Source of the DNA: Undibacterium umbellatum
GTDB lineage: Bacteria; Pseudomonadota; Gammaproteobacteria; Burkholderiales; Burkholderiaceae_D
Assembly (NCBI RefSeq): GCF_014284125.1
Contig: NZ_JACOFX010000002.1
Coordinates: 806,001 to 870,000 of the forward strand
DNA length: 64,000 nucleotides
Direction: 5' to 3'
The notes beneath the pieces were generated by a model. That model was not told the origin of the DNA, ran no database searches, and worked only from the letters and a program-made list of their open reading frames with translations. Below are positions 44,566 to 53,427 of this stretch, one piece after another. Positions within the stretch are counted from its first letter, which is position 1. Every line of letters starts with the position of its first letter. The position numbers and the translations under genes are program-made.

Positions 44566-45939
44566 TTATAGTGCCTTGATTTGCATGCCATCGGCCTTGT
44601 CCTCGACTTCATAACCCAGTGCATGCAACTCGCCACGCAAACGGTCTGCCTCAGCCCAGTTCTTGGCCTTGCGTGCAGCCTGACGCTGTTCGGCCAGACT
44701 TTGCACTTCTGCCGGAATTGCCAGCACGGCCGGTTGCCATTGTGCGAGACCCAGACCAAACACCTTGTCGAACTCTGTCAGTGTGGCTTTTTTGTCGGCA
44801 TCGGACAAATCGGCTTTCAACATTTCCCAGACCAGTGCCAGGCCACGCGGTACGTTCAGGTCCTCATTGATGAAGGAGGTGAATTTCTCGCGGTATTCTG
44901 CATTGATATTGCCACCTGTTGGCCAGGCATGATAAGTCTCGCGCAGGCGTTGCAAGGCAGTTTGGGCTGACAGCAGCGCTTCAAAGCTAAACTGCATCTG
45001 GCTGCGGTAATGTGCCGTCAGGCACAGGTAGCGATAAGCCAGCGGATCGATATTCTGATCAAGCAAAGTTTGCAAGCGCAAGAATTCACCTGTCGATTTG
45101 GACATCTTGCCAGAATCGATTTGCAGGAAATAACCATGCATCCAGAAGTTGGCAAGGCGGGTGCCATGGCAAGCCTGGTTTTGCGCTATCTCATTGCTAT
45201 GGTGAATGGCGATATGGTCTTCACCACCGCAATGGATATCAAACCAGGGCGTCAGGTATTTGGCCGACATGGCAGAGCATTCTATATGCCAGCCAGGGAA
45301 GCCTCGGCCCCAAGGGCTGTCCCATTCCATTTGGCGATGTTCATCTGGCGGACTGAACTTCCACAGCGCGAAGTCAGTTGCGTGCAGTTTCTCACCAAGT
45401 TCAACGCGGCTGCCCGCTTTGATGGCATCACGCTTGATGCGTGCCAGGAAACCATAGTCGTCCTGCTTGCTGGTGTCAAAATAAATACCATCGCTGGTGC
45501 GATAGGTGTAGCCATTTTTCTCTATGGCAGCGATGAAATCGATTTGCTCAACAATATGGTCAGTGGCCTTGCACCAGATGGCAGGTTCAAGAATGTGCAA
45601 TTTTTGCAGATCATCCTTGAAGGCAGTCGTGAAACGGTCAGCAATTTGCCAGGCCGATTCACCGGCTTTGCGGCTGCCTTTTTCCATTTTGTCTTCACCG
45701 TCATCACCATCAGACACCAGATGGCCGACGTCGGTAATGTTGATGACATGGCGTACGGTATAACCATTCCATTCCAGGGCGCGGCGTAGCAAATCTTCAA
45801 ACAGATAGGTGCGCAGGTTGCCGATATGGGCATAGTCATATACGGTAGGTCCGCAGCAGTACAGGCCCACCCAGTCTTTGTTCAGGGGGCTGAAAGGGCG
45901 CAAGCGGCGTTCCCAGTTATCGTAGAGAAGTATGTCCAT
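44566..45939 (-). CDS. cysS: Cysteine--tRNA ligase
   Basis: A 457-residue class I synthetase that charges tRNA-Cys. The zinc-binding C28 lies in LYCCGPTVYDYAHIGN, whose HIGN is the HIGH motif (residues 38-41). KMSKS is present at about residue 270, and the zinc site is completed by the GWHIECSAM and HHSNEIAQ regions. Length agrees with the 461-residue E. coli enzyme. The N-terminus MDILLYDNWERRLRPFSP differs from the E. coli type but is otherwise regular. It is monocistronic, with a terminator after it. Confidence 0.97.
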   Translation of the reverse strand: MDILLYDNWERRLRPFSPLNKDWVGLYCCGPTVYDYAHIGNLRTYLFEDLLRRALEWNGYTVRHVINITDVGHLVSDGDDGEDKMEKGSRKAGESAWQIADRFTTAFKDDLQKLHILEPAIWCKATDHIVEQIDFIAAIEKNGYTYRTSDGIYFDTSKQDDYGFLARIKRDAIKAGSRVELGEKLHATDFALWKFSPPDEHRQMEWDSPWGRGFPGWHIECSAMSAKYLTPWFDIHCGGEDHIAIHHSNEIAQNQACHGTRLANFWMHGYFLQIDSGKMSKSTGEFLRLQTLLDQNIDPLAYRYLCLTAHYRSQMQFSFEALLSAQTALQRLRETYHAWPTGGNINAEYREKFTSFINEDLNVPRGLALVWEMLKADLSDADKKATLTEFDKVFGLGLAQWQPAVLAIPAEVQSLAEQRQAARKAKNWAEADRLRGELHALGYEVEDKADGMQIKAL

Positions 45940-46311
45940 TTGTTGTGAAAATAGCGAAATGTAAATTGGGTCGATGAAGGTGTCAGGGTGTTACTTGAGA
46001 CTGGCAGGCAGGGACTGTCCCGCTGCATACGGATCTACAAACTCAACAACAACGGGTCGAGTTGAAATCTAGTACTTGCGCACACGCATACATGCCATAC
46101 ACAGGCGTGTCGCCTATGCAATCTTTAACATGTTGCTTGTCGAAGTGAGGCATATAATTAAATCTGAGCAGTTCTGTTGTCTTTGATGGCTGAAACAATG
46201 CAGCCTAGAGTGAGAATGTAGCATAGATATGCACTCTTGATCAAAATTGTACAGACTGATAAGAGCCGAGCTGGAGACGCCACAGGCTGAAAAAAATAAA
46301 ACGGTGCAAAA
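45940..46311. other. Intergenic region, 372 bases
   Basis: Divergent region between cysS and the GGDEF gene. A perfect TATAAT occurs at 46153-46158, about 150 bases before the GGDEF gene, without a clear -35. No ORF, tRNA or recognisable riboswitch core was found. Confidence 0.4.
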
Positions 46312-47403
46312 ATGCAAACGAATTATAAAGATGTCAGCGAAGAGAATTATCGTTCTCACTACACCAAACAAGACAGGGCGCAAGTACGCCGGGTAGTGCG
46401 TATCATGTTGTGGGCATTCTTGCCGCTGACACTGGTGGATGTGCTATTCCATGAGCCAGCCACACCTCTGGCAGTCTTGCTGCTGATGCGCTTGTCTGTC
46501 TTTGTCTATTCTGTGTGGCTGGTCAGACGCTACGAAACGGAAGAAAATGTCCCGAAACTGGACCGCTATGCGATGTACTGGATAGTTGCAGTCTTGCTGA
46601 CGCAGTTCATCAGCAATGCCTGTTTGCCACGAGATTATCTGGGGCATTATATGGTCGATGCATGGCTGGTGTTGATGGCTTTTATTTCTTTGCCCCTGGC
46701 TTTGAATATCTTGCGCAAGCCCCTGTTCTTGTTTGTCGCAGCATCTTGTTTGCTGCTTTTGTATAAACAATCAGGCACGTTTTCCCAAGCGGCCAGCGTC
46801 TTGCTGATTTTGCCTGCAGTTGCCATCACCGGTCATGCCATCGCTGTCTATGTACACAGGTATAGACGCAAGCTTTTGAGTGCAGAGCAGGAACTGGAAA
46901 GACAGGAAAATATAGACCCGGTTACTGGTGTCGCCAACTGGAAGGAATTCATGCGAATCTCTGACGCTGAGCTGCAGCGCCATCTGCGTCTGGGTAAACA
47001 ATTATCCATGCTGGTGCTGGACCTGGATGATTTTAAGCTTATCAACGACACGCATGGTCCACAGGTTGGTGATGTGATCCTGGTCGAGGTCAGCCGCCGC
47101 GTGAAACGTGCCATGCGCTCCTACGATTGCATCGCCCGTTTTAGCGGCGAAGAGTTTTGTGTGCTCTTGCCAGAAGCATCAGCGGAAGACGCCTGTAAAA
47201 TTGCCGACCGTACCCGCGCCACGGTGATTGCCATGCCTATATCTGTGTCAGGTAAGGAAATGAAAGTCAGCGCCACGGTGCGCACTGCTACTTTGCGTGA
47301 AGGAGATACCGCATTGAGCCTGTTGCGCAGGGCAGGTGAGGGCTCTGCCAGGCGTCAGCAAGAAATGCAGCAAGATGTTAATCTCATGCCTATGCCCGTT
47401 TGA
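46312..47403 (+). CDS. GGDEF-domain membrane protein, degenerate active site
   Basis: A 363-residue protein with about six N-terminal membrane helices (residues 30-180) and a C-terminal GGDEF domain. The metal and substrate region is DLDDFKLINDTHG, but the following residue is Pro rather than His. The signature is SGEEF at 278-282. The closing GVA motif reads TVRTA and the final ADxALYxAK motif is replaced by RRAGEGSARRQQEM. First-position Ser is tolerated in some active cyclases, but the combined changes make loss of activity plausible. Upstream ribosome binding is weak. Confidence 0.87.
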   Translation: MQTNYKDVSEENYRSHYTKQDRAQVRRVVRIMLWAFLPLTLVDVLFHEPATPLAVLLLMRLSVFVYSVWLVRRYETEENVPKLDRYAMYWIVAVLLTQFISNACLPRDYLGHYMVDAWLVLMAFISLPLALNILRKPLFLFVAASCLLLLYKQSGTFSQAASVLLILPAVAITGHAIAVYVHRYRRKLLSAEQELERQENIDPVTGVANWKEFMRISDAELQRHLRLGKQLSMLVLDLDDFKLINDTHGPQVGDVILVEVSRRVKRAMRSYDCIARFSGEEFCVLLPEASAEDACKIADRTRATVIAMPISVSGKEMKVSATVRTATLREGDTALSLLRRAGEGSARRQQEMQQDVNLMPMPV

Positions 47404-47473
47404 TGTGCAAAACAAGCAGCAATGGATGGCGGGCTCCGGCAGGGATCAATCAGTCAGATGTGAGGGTAGGGAA

Positions 47474-48130
47474 ATGAGTTTTTATGGTGTAACCGATTTG
47501 TGGACTTATGTACTGGGTGCCTTGGGCATCATCTTGTTGCCAGGACCGAATTCCCTGTATGTATTGGCCGTTGCTACCGCACGCGGTGTACGTGAAGGCT
47601 ACAAAGGTGCAGCCGGAATATTTGTCGGGGATAGTATTTTGCTCATGTTGACCGCTCTTGGTGCTGCGGGTATCTTGCGTACTTACCCGGCTTTATTCAT
47701 GGTTGTTAAGTATGCTGGTGCAGCTTACCTGGCCTGGGTAGGTGTCAATCTGATCTGGGCTGCTATACAAAAATGGCGCAACAAGACAGCGACTGTGGCA
47801 GAAACGCAGGCGACCGCGATTAACATGCAAAACCCTTTCAAGCGCGCACTGGTCATCAGCCTCTTGAATCCGAAAGCGATCCTGTTCTTGCTGTCTTTCT
47901 TTGTGCAATTCATCGACCCTTCCTATCCTACGCCGGCAGTACCTTTTTTGATACTGAGTGCGGTGGTGATGGTATTCAGCACGACTTATCTTTCTGTACT
48001 GATTTTCCTGGGTTCCCGTCTGGCACGCAGCTTTAGTCAGCGCCGTCGCCTGTCAGCCAGTTTGTCCAGTGGCGTGGGCAGTATGTTTGTCTGGTTCGGT
48101 GTCAAGCTGGCCAATGCCAGCTTGCATTGA
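47474..48130 (+). CDS. LysE/RhtB family amino-acid exporter
   Basis: A 218-residue inner-membrane protein with six helices of the LysE superfamily, exporting amino acids or related compounds. Diagnostic elements are IILLPGPNSLYVLAVATARGVREG and FKRALVISLLNPKAILFLLSFF. GAGGG lies seven bases before ATG 47474; the frame is open further upstream into the GGDEF gene. It converges on the MocR regulator gene 23 bases later. A second LysE gene lies on the other side of that regulator. Confidence 0.93.
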   Translation: MSFYGVTDLWTYVLGALGIILLPGPNSLYVLAVATARGVREGYKGAAGIFVGDSILLMLTALGAAGILRTYPALFMVVKYAGAAYLAWVGVNLIWAAIQKWRNKTATVAETQATAINMQNPFKRALVISLLNPKAILFLLSFFVQFIDPSYPTPAVPFLILSAVVMVFSTTYLSVLIFLGSRLARSFSQRRRLSASLSSGVGSMFVWFGVKLANASLH

Positions 48131-48153
48131 AAACTTAATAAGCATGTAACCAA

Positions 48154-49575
48154 CTAATTTATTTCACGTTTCAAAAATTCCCAGACACCAGGGTCAGACA
48201 TTGCGGCAATATTGATGCGCATCTTGGTGGACGGGAGCTGGCTGGGCGAGAACAAGCTGCCAGGTGCCAGCAGATAGCCTTGCTCCATGGCTTTCTCAGT
48301 CAGCTTATTGGTATCGCAGCCAGTCTCTGTCCACAAAAACATTCCTGCCGGTGTTCGGTAATCAACCTTCATCCCCTGTTGTTCCAGCCGCTTGGTAATG
48401 TCATCGCGCACCCCATCAAGCTTCACACGTATGCGGTCTACATGTTTGCGGTAGTGTCCTTCCGACAGGATTTTGTATACCACGCGTTCACCGATTTCTG
48501 TGGTCGTCAGGGTAGACAACATCTTTCTGTCCGCCAGGCGTATTGCCAGTTCTGGTGAGGTAGCGATAAACCCCACACGCAGATTTGCCGCCAGTGTCTT
48601 GGAAAATCCACCCAGATAAATCACCCGGTTCAACTGATCCAGCGCAGCAATGCGAGTGGCGGCCTGTACCGCTGGCCCAGGGTGCATATCGCAATACACA
48701 TCATCTTCAACGATCATGAAATCATGTTCCTCCGCCGCTTTTAAGACCTGGAACGCCTTGGCGGCGGACAGCGAAGTCGAAGTTGGATTATGCAAGACTG
48801 AATTGATGATATACAGCTTGGGTTTATGCAGGGCAGCCAGTTCCGCCAACTTGGCGACATCCGGGCCATCATGCAGGCGTGGTATGCCTATCACCTTGGT
48901 GCCGAGGATGGCGAAAGAACCAAACATCAAAAACCAGGCCGGGTCGTCAACAAATATTGTGTCGCCAGGCTGCGTAAATTCACGCGCCACCAGATCAAGT
49001 GCTTGTGTGACGCCACTGGTCATGACGATTTGTTCAGGCGATGCGGCGATTTCCAACTCTGCCATTTTCAATTGTAATTGCTGTCGCAAGGGCAAAAAGC
49101 CCTGCTGGGTACCATAATGCAGCAATAGGTTCTGGTTCAGCCTGCTGATGGAGCGCAAGCCATTCGCTACCAGTTCCCCGTCCAGCCAGTCATGCGGCAA
49201 TACGCCAGAGCCTGGCATTTTTTGCGGTGGCAATTGCCGGAACATATTGCGCACCAGCCACACCACATCGAGTTGTTGGGCGACTGGGGCAATTTGTGCA
49301 GTGTTTGGTACGTTATTCAACATGGAAGCCCGTTCTCGCACAAAAAAACCGGCACCCCTGCGCGACTCCAGATAGCCTTTGGCAACGAGCCTGTCATAGG
49401 CTTCCACGACGGTAAAGCGCGACACTGCCTGTTCATCGGCAAACTGGCGTATAGAAGGCATGCGCGCACCGGTGCGCAGCAATTTATCGTCGATGCGGTT
49501 GGCCACGGCATTAACGATTTGCTCAACCAGTGAGCCACCGGAATCGCGTGAGATAAAAAAAGTCGGTGTCAGCAT
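48154..49575 (-). CDS. MocR-type GntR regulator with aminotransferase domain
   Basis: A 473-residue MocR/PdxR-type regulator. An N-terminal GntR winged helix (PSIRQFADEQAVSRFTVVEAY, YLESRRGAGFFV) is fused to a fold-type I aminotransferase domain. The PLP lysine is K326 in GGFSKTLAANLRVGF, with NPTST and VEDDVYCD nearby. Such proteins sense amino acids or vitamin B6 through PLP chemistry. It is divergent from a LysE exporter over 184 bases that contain an inverted and a direct repeat, so it most likely controls that exporter. Confidence 0.93.
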   Translation of the reverse strand: MLTPTFFISRDSGGSLVEQIVNAVANRIDDKLLRTGARMPSIRQFADEQAVSRFTVVEAYDRLVAKGYLESRRGAGFFVRERASMLNNVPNTAQIAPVAQQLDVVWLVRNMFRQLPPQKMPGSGVLPHDWLDGELVANGLRSISRLNQNLLLHYGTQQGFLPLRQQLQLKMAELEIAASPEQIVMTSGVTQALDLVAREFTQPGDTIFVDDPAWFLMFGSFAILGTKVIGIPRLHDGPDVAKLAELAALHKPKLYIINSVLHNPTSTSLSAAKAFQVLKAAEEHDFMIVEDDVYCDMHPGPAVQAATRIAALDQLNRVIYLGGFSKTLAANLRVGFIATSPELAIRLADRKMLSTLTTTEIGERVVYKILSEGHYRKHVDRIRVKLDGVRDDITKRLEQQGMKVDYRTPAGMFLWTETGCDTNKLTEKAMEQGYLLAPGSLFSPSQLPSTKMRINIAAMSDPGVWEFLKREIN

Positions 49576-49598
49576 TGCATGTCTCCAGGCGGGTCTTC

Positions 49599-49663
49599 TG
49601 TAATGGATAGTTGACCATTACAGTATGAATATTATCGCTTATAGTGTATTGGTACTGTATCGG
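49599..49663. promoter_or_regulatory. Putative MocR operator region
   Basis: TGTAATGG (49599) and CCATTACA (49615) form a perfect inverted repeat. TGTATTGG (49645) and TGTATCGG (49656) are direct repeats exactly 11 bases apart. Both lie between the divergent regulator and exporter genes. Confidence 0.5.
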
Positions 49664-49759
49664 TTTTTGCGTTTAGGATAGCACAACACTAAAGCAAAAA
49701 CGGGAGAAACAGCATGGACGGACGACAGAATTCTGATCATTGTCAGCGAGGGGTTGAGT

Positions 49760-50368
49760 ATGGCAATTGATACACTCATGGCCTTTGCTCTGTTTGCGCT
49801 GGTGTCCTCCATTACACCAGGCCCGAATAACCTCATGCTGCTTGCATCAGGCGTGAATTTTGGTTTTCGCGCTACCTTGCCCCACATGCTGGGTATCAGT
49901 ATAGGTTTCATGTTGCTGGTACTGGCTGTTGGCGTCGGTCTGGCTGGCCTTTTCATAAGCTTTCCTTGGCTATATGTTGTGCTGAAATGGGCTGGTGCTG
50001 CGTATCTGCTTTACCTGGCCTGGAACATCGCCAATGCCGGGCCTTTGGAAGAAAATGCGCCAGAAAACGCGCAAAGATCTGGCCCCATGAGTTTCTTGAG
50101 TGCGGCAGCTTTTCAATGGATTAATCCCAAGGCCTGGGTCATGGCACTGGGTGCTTTCAGTACCTATATACCCGCAACTGGTGGATTCTGGATCGTTGCC
50201 CTGGCCGCAGGTGTGTTTGCGGTCATCAATTTACCCAGTGTAAGCCTGTGGGCCTTGTTCGGTGCCAGGGTCAGACATTTGTTGAGGGTGGAGCGCAATT
50301 TGCGGATATTCAACTACGGCATGGCCTTGCTGCTGGTATTGTCGCTCTATCCCATGCTGGCGAGTTAA
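49760..50368 (+). CDS. LysE family exporter
   Basis: A 202-residue six-helix LysE-superfamily exporter. The family signature is SSITPGPNNLMLLASGVNFGF and the second half has AAAFQWINPKAWVMALGAFS. ATG 49760 has GAGGGG six bases upstream; the in-frame TTG at 49754 is not needed. It is divergent from the MocR gene and followed after 22 bases by the EamA gene, so the two transporters are likely co-transcribed under the MocR regulator. Confidence 0.93.
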   Translation: MAIDTLMAFALFALVSSITPGPNNLMLLASGVNFGFRATLPHMLGISIGFMLLVLAVGVGLAGLFISFPWLYVVLKWAGAAYLLYLAWNIANAGPLEENAPENAQRSGPMSFLSAAAFQWINPKAWVMALGAFSTYIPATGGFWIVALAAGVFAVINLPSVSLWALFGARVRHLLRVERNLRIFNYGMALLLVLSLYPMLAS

Positions 50369-50390
50369 CAGTGAGATCGACAAAACTATC

Positions 50391-51263
50391 ATGCTGATAC
50401 AAGAAAACAAGGGCATGGCCCTGGGCCTGGTTGGCGTCATGATTTTTAGTCTGACCTTGCCATTTACCCGCATGGCTGTGGCAGAACTCAATCCCGTCTT
50501 CGTCGCACTGGGGCGTGCCGTGGTAGCCGCCTTCTGTTCTGGCCTGCTGTTGTGGATACAGCGGGCGAAATTGCCACAACGTGCGGAATTTAAACCATTG
50601 CTGATCACCTCCCTGGGCGTGGTGGTTGGTTTCCCCTTGTTCAGTTCTGTCGCCATGGCTTATGTGCCAGCTTCCCATGGGGCTATCGTGCTAGGCATCT
50701 TGCCGCTGGCGACCGCCCTGTTTGCTGCTTTGCGCTTTAATGAAAAGCCATCGACTGGCTTTTGGGTGATGGCGGTACTGGGCAGTGGTCTGGTGATAGT
50801 CTTTGCTCTGATGCAGGGTGGTGGCTCGTTCCAGTTTGCTGACCTGGCCTTGTTCATTGCGGTGATCGCTGCTGCCATGGGCTATGCCGAAGGTGGGCGG
50901 CTGTCGCAAAGCATGGGCGGGCAGCAGGTGATTTCCTGGGCTTTGCTGCTTGCTTTACCGGTTTTATTGCCGGTGACAATCTGGCTAGGTTGGCATTATG
51001 GCGTACAGGCTTCTGGTCGTGCCTGGGCTGGTTTCGCCTATGTTTCATTATTCTCCATGTTCATAGGATTTTTCTTTTGGTACAAGGCCCTGGCGATCGG
51101 TGGTATTGCCCGCGTTGGTCAGGTGCAATTGCTGCAACCATTTTTGAGTTTGCTGGGTGCTGCCTTGATACTGGGTGAAGTCTTGACTGGTCGTGAAATC
51201 TTTTTTGCGCTGGCAGTCATCATTGTCGTTGCAATGGGGCGACGCATGAATATTCAACGGTGA
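50391..51263 (+). CDS. EamA/DMT family transporter
   Basis: A 290-residue drug/metabolite transporter with ten predicted helices in two EamA repeats (helix 1 begins MALGLVGVMIFSLTLPFTRMAVAELNP; the second repeat starts near residue 150). Typical elements are SHGAIVLGILPLATALFAALRFNEKP and LLQPFLSLLGAALILGE. It probably exports a small metabolite such as an amino acid. It sits 22 bases after the LysE exporter gene in the same direction. Confidence 0.92.
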   Translation: MLIQENKGMALGLVGVMIFSLTLPFTRMAVAELNPVFVALGRAVVAAFCSGLLLWIQRAKLPQRAEFKPLLITSLGVVVGFPLFSSVAMAYVPASHGAIVLGILPLATALFAALRFNEKPSTGFWVMAVLGSGLVIVFALMQGGGSFQFADLALFIAVIAAAMGYAEGGRLSQSMGGQQVISWALLLALPVLLPVTIWLGWHYGVQASGRAWAGFAYVSLFSMFIGFFFWYKALAIGGIARVGQVQLLQPFLSLLGAALILGEVLTGREIFFALAVIIVVAMGRRMNIQR

Positions 51264-51420
51264 TTTTCTTGCAAAGCACATTCCGACCAAATTTAATCTG
51301 CCATTCGCCATGTACTAGGGGGTGTTAATCACAACGGTGCGGGCTTACAATAGAGGACTGGTATTTGCGCTCTAATTTGGATCTTATCTAGACAGCATGT
51401 ACCGGAAGAAAGGTTTTGAA

Positions 51421-51447
51421 TTCTGCAAACTCTTAAAGTTTGCAGAA
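51421..51447 (+). promoter_or_regulatory. Perfect stem-loop upstream of RidA gene
   Basis: TTCTGCAAACT and AGTTTGCAGAA form an 11-bp perfect stem around CTTAA, 71 bases before the RidA start. No T run follows on either strand, so it looks like an operator or leader RNA structure rather than a terminator. Confidence 0.5.
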
Positions 51448-51518
51448 AATAATAATAAAAATTTAATTATCTCTAGTGCATCAGTGAGGGCTGCTGCGCA
51501 TTTTTCTGGAAAATAGAC

Positions 51519-51977
51519 ATGTCATTTTACGAAAAACTTCAAGCACTAAATATTGAGTTGCCTGCTGTTGCGACACCTGCTGCTGCCTACGTCATGTATG
51601 CACAAACTGGTAACACAGTATTCCTGTCCGGCCATATCGCCAAAAAAGATGGCGCGCCATGGGTGGGGCAACTCGGTAAAAATATCTCTACAGAAGAAGG
51701 CAAGCTGGCAGCACGCGCAGTCGCGATTGATCTGATCGCCACCTTGCAGGCAGCCTGTGGTGGTGATTTGAACCGCGTCAAGCGCATCGTCAAGCTCATG
51801 AGCCTGGTTAATTCCACACCTGATTTTACCGAGCAGCATCTGGTGACGAACGGCGCCTCTGAACTCATCGGCGAAATCTTTGGTGAGCAAGGCAAGCATG
51901 CACGTTCAGCCTTTGGCGTGGCTCAGATACCTCTGGGTGCTTGCGTAGAAATTGAAATGATCGTCGAGATCGCCTGA
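51519..51977 (+). CDS. RidA/YjgF-family protein
   Basis: A 152-residue Rid-superfamily protein of the slightly longer subgroup. Rid proteins hydrolyse reactive enamine/imine intermediates released by PLP enzymes. Recognisable parts are NTVFLSGHIAKKDGAPWVGQLGKN, VKRIVKLMSLVNSTPDF and the C-terminal GKHARSAFGVAQIPLGACVEIEM, which contains the arginine that binds the substrate carboxylate in RidA. The PLP aminotransferase gene begins 62 bases downstream, a meaningful pairing. Confidence 0.92.
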   Translation: MSFYEKLQALNIELPAVATPAAAYVMYAQTGNTVFLSGHIAKKDGAPWVGQLGKNISTEEGKLAARAVAIDLIATLQAACGGDLNRVKRIVKLMSLVNSTPDFTEQHLVTNGASELIGEIFGEQGKHARSAFGVAQIPLGACVEIEMIVEIA

Positions 51978-52039
51978 ATTTTATAAAACAAAAAGCTTGC
52001 CCGAGATGGCAATCTTAACAGTGAGATAGTGAGACCAGC

Positions 52040-53233
52040 ATGAAACTTGAGAATCCCAGCCCCATAGAGTGGAAATTTTCTGATCGCGCAGAGCAGTTGC
52101 AAAGCTCAGCCATCAGGGAAATTTTAAAAGTAACCATGCGTCCTGAAGTGATTTCTTTCGCTGGTGGATTGCCATCTCCAGAAACTTTCCCGGTAGAGCG
52201 CATGCGCGCTGCCTTTGACAAGGTGCTGACGCAACAAGGCAAGTCAGCATTGCAATACGGCCCTACCGATGGTTATGCCCCCTTGCGCGAATTTTTGGCT
52301 GACTCGTTGTCTACCAATGATTCAAAAATCCTGCCTGATCAAATCATGATGGTGTCTGGCTCGCAGCAAGGCCTGGATTTGCTCGGCAAAGTGCTGGTGG
52401 ATGAAGGCAGCAAGGTATTGGTAGAAACACCGAGCTATCTGGGTGCCTTGCAGGCTTTTTCCCTGTATCGCCCTCAATTTGAATCGGTTGATACCGATGA
52501 TCATGGTTTGATACCAGCCTCGGTCGCTGCCAAAGGTGCGGGTGCACGTCTGATGTATGCCTTGCCTAACTTCCAGAACCCAACCGGACGCACGCTGTCA
52601 GTTGAGCGCCGCTATGAATTGGTGGAAACCTGCGCCCGCATGGGTATCCCGCTGGTCGAAGATAACCCCTATGGTGATCTGTGCTATAGCGGAGAACCTT
52701 TGCCCAAGATGTTGAATATGAATCCAGGTGGCGTGATTTACATGGGTTCTTTCTCCAAGGTGCTGACACCTGGAATACGCCTGGGTTATGTGGTTGGCCC
52801 TACACCGCTGATACGCAAACTCGAACAAGCCAAGCAGGCAGCCGACTTGCACACTGCACAGTTGACACAAATGGTAGTGTATGAAGTTATCAAGGATGGT
52901 TTCCTGAGTGAGCATATCCCTACTATCCGTACCCTGTATGCCAAGCAATGCAATGCCATGCTAGAGGCCATGAGCAAGCATTTCCCTGAAAGCGTGCGCT
53001 GGACCAAGCCTGAAGGCGGTATGTTCATCTGGGTAACCCTGCCAGAACACATGGACAGCAAGCAATTGCTGGATGAAGCCATACAACAGAATGTTGCCTT
53101 TGTTCCTGGCGGCCCTTTCTATGCAAACAACCCTGAAAAAAATACCCTGCGCCTGTCCTTTGTGACGGTGTCGCCAGAGCGTATCAACGAAGGTATAGAA
53201 AAACTGGGCAAGCTCATCAAGGCAAAAATCTGA
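52040..53233 (+). CDS. PLP-dependent aminotransferase, LysN/2-aminoadipate type
   Basis: A 397-residue class I/II aminotransferase without a DNA-binding domain, of the group that contains LysN and related multi-substrate transaminases. Family signatures are ISFAGGLPSPETFP, LQYGPTDGYAPLRE, ALPNFQNPTGRT and VEDNPYGDLCYSG. The PLP lysine is K240 in GSFSKVLTPGIRLG. The gene follows that of a RidA-family protein, which probably detoxifies imine by-products. A strong terminator ends the pair. Confidence 0.94.
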   Translation: MKLENPSPIEWKFSDRAEQLQSSAIREILKVTMRPEVISFAGGLPSPETFPVERMRAAFDKVLTQQGKSALQYGPTDGYAPLREFLADSLSTNDSKILPDQIMMVSGSQQGLDLLGKVLVDEGSKVLVETPSYLGALQAFSLYRPQFESVDTDDHGLIPASVAAKGAGARLMYALPNFQNPTGRTLSVERRYELVETCARMGIPLVEDNPYGDLCYSGEPLPKMLNMNPGGVIYMGSFSKVLTPGIRLGYVVGPTPLIRKLEQAKQAADLHTAQLTQMVVYEVIKDGFLSEHIPTIRTLYAKQCNAMLEAMSKHFPESVRWTKPEGGMFIWVTLPEHMDSKQLLDEAIQQNVAFVPGGPFYANNPEKNTLRLSFVTVSPERINEGIEKLGKLIKAKI

Positions 53234-53256
53234 TCAGCGCTTGAGCACTTACATGG

Positions 53257-53283
53257 AAAACCCGTCATATGACGGGTTTTTTT
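53257..53283 (+). terminator. Intrinsic terminator after aminotransferase gene
   Basis: AAAACCCGTC-ATAT-GACGGGTTTT forms a perfect 10-bp stem followed by more T (seven in total). Confidence 0.93.
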
Positions 53284-53373
53284 ATGCTCTGCAGACATGT
53301 TATGCATCCCGGCCTAATGTGTAACTGTCAACCATTGTGATTTCAGTCATCATTTTTTGATCTCGACCGTTAA

Positions 53374-53402
53374 TTGCTTTAAGTTTCGCATGGCGATACT
53401 AT
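53374..53402 (+). promoter_or_regulatory. Candidate sigma-70 promoter for glycine-zipper gene
   Basis: TTGCTT, a 17-base spacer and TACTAT lie 26 bases before the start codon. Confidence 0.5.
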
Positions 53403-53427
53403 ATTTTGATTAATTGAGGAGCTTTAT

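Noticed and set aside
45940..46311. Search for a c-di-GMP or other riboswitch before the GGDEF gene
   Set aside because: No conserved core or terminator was found in this gap.
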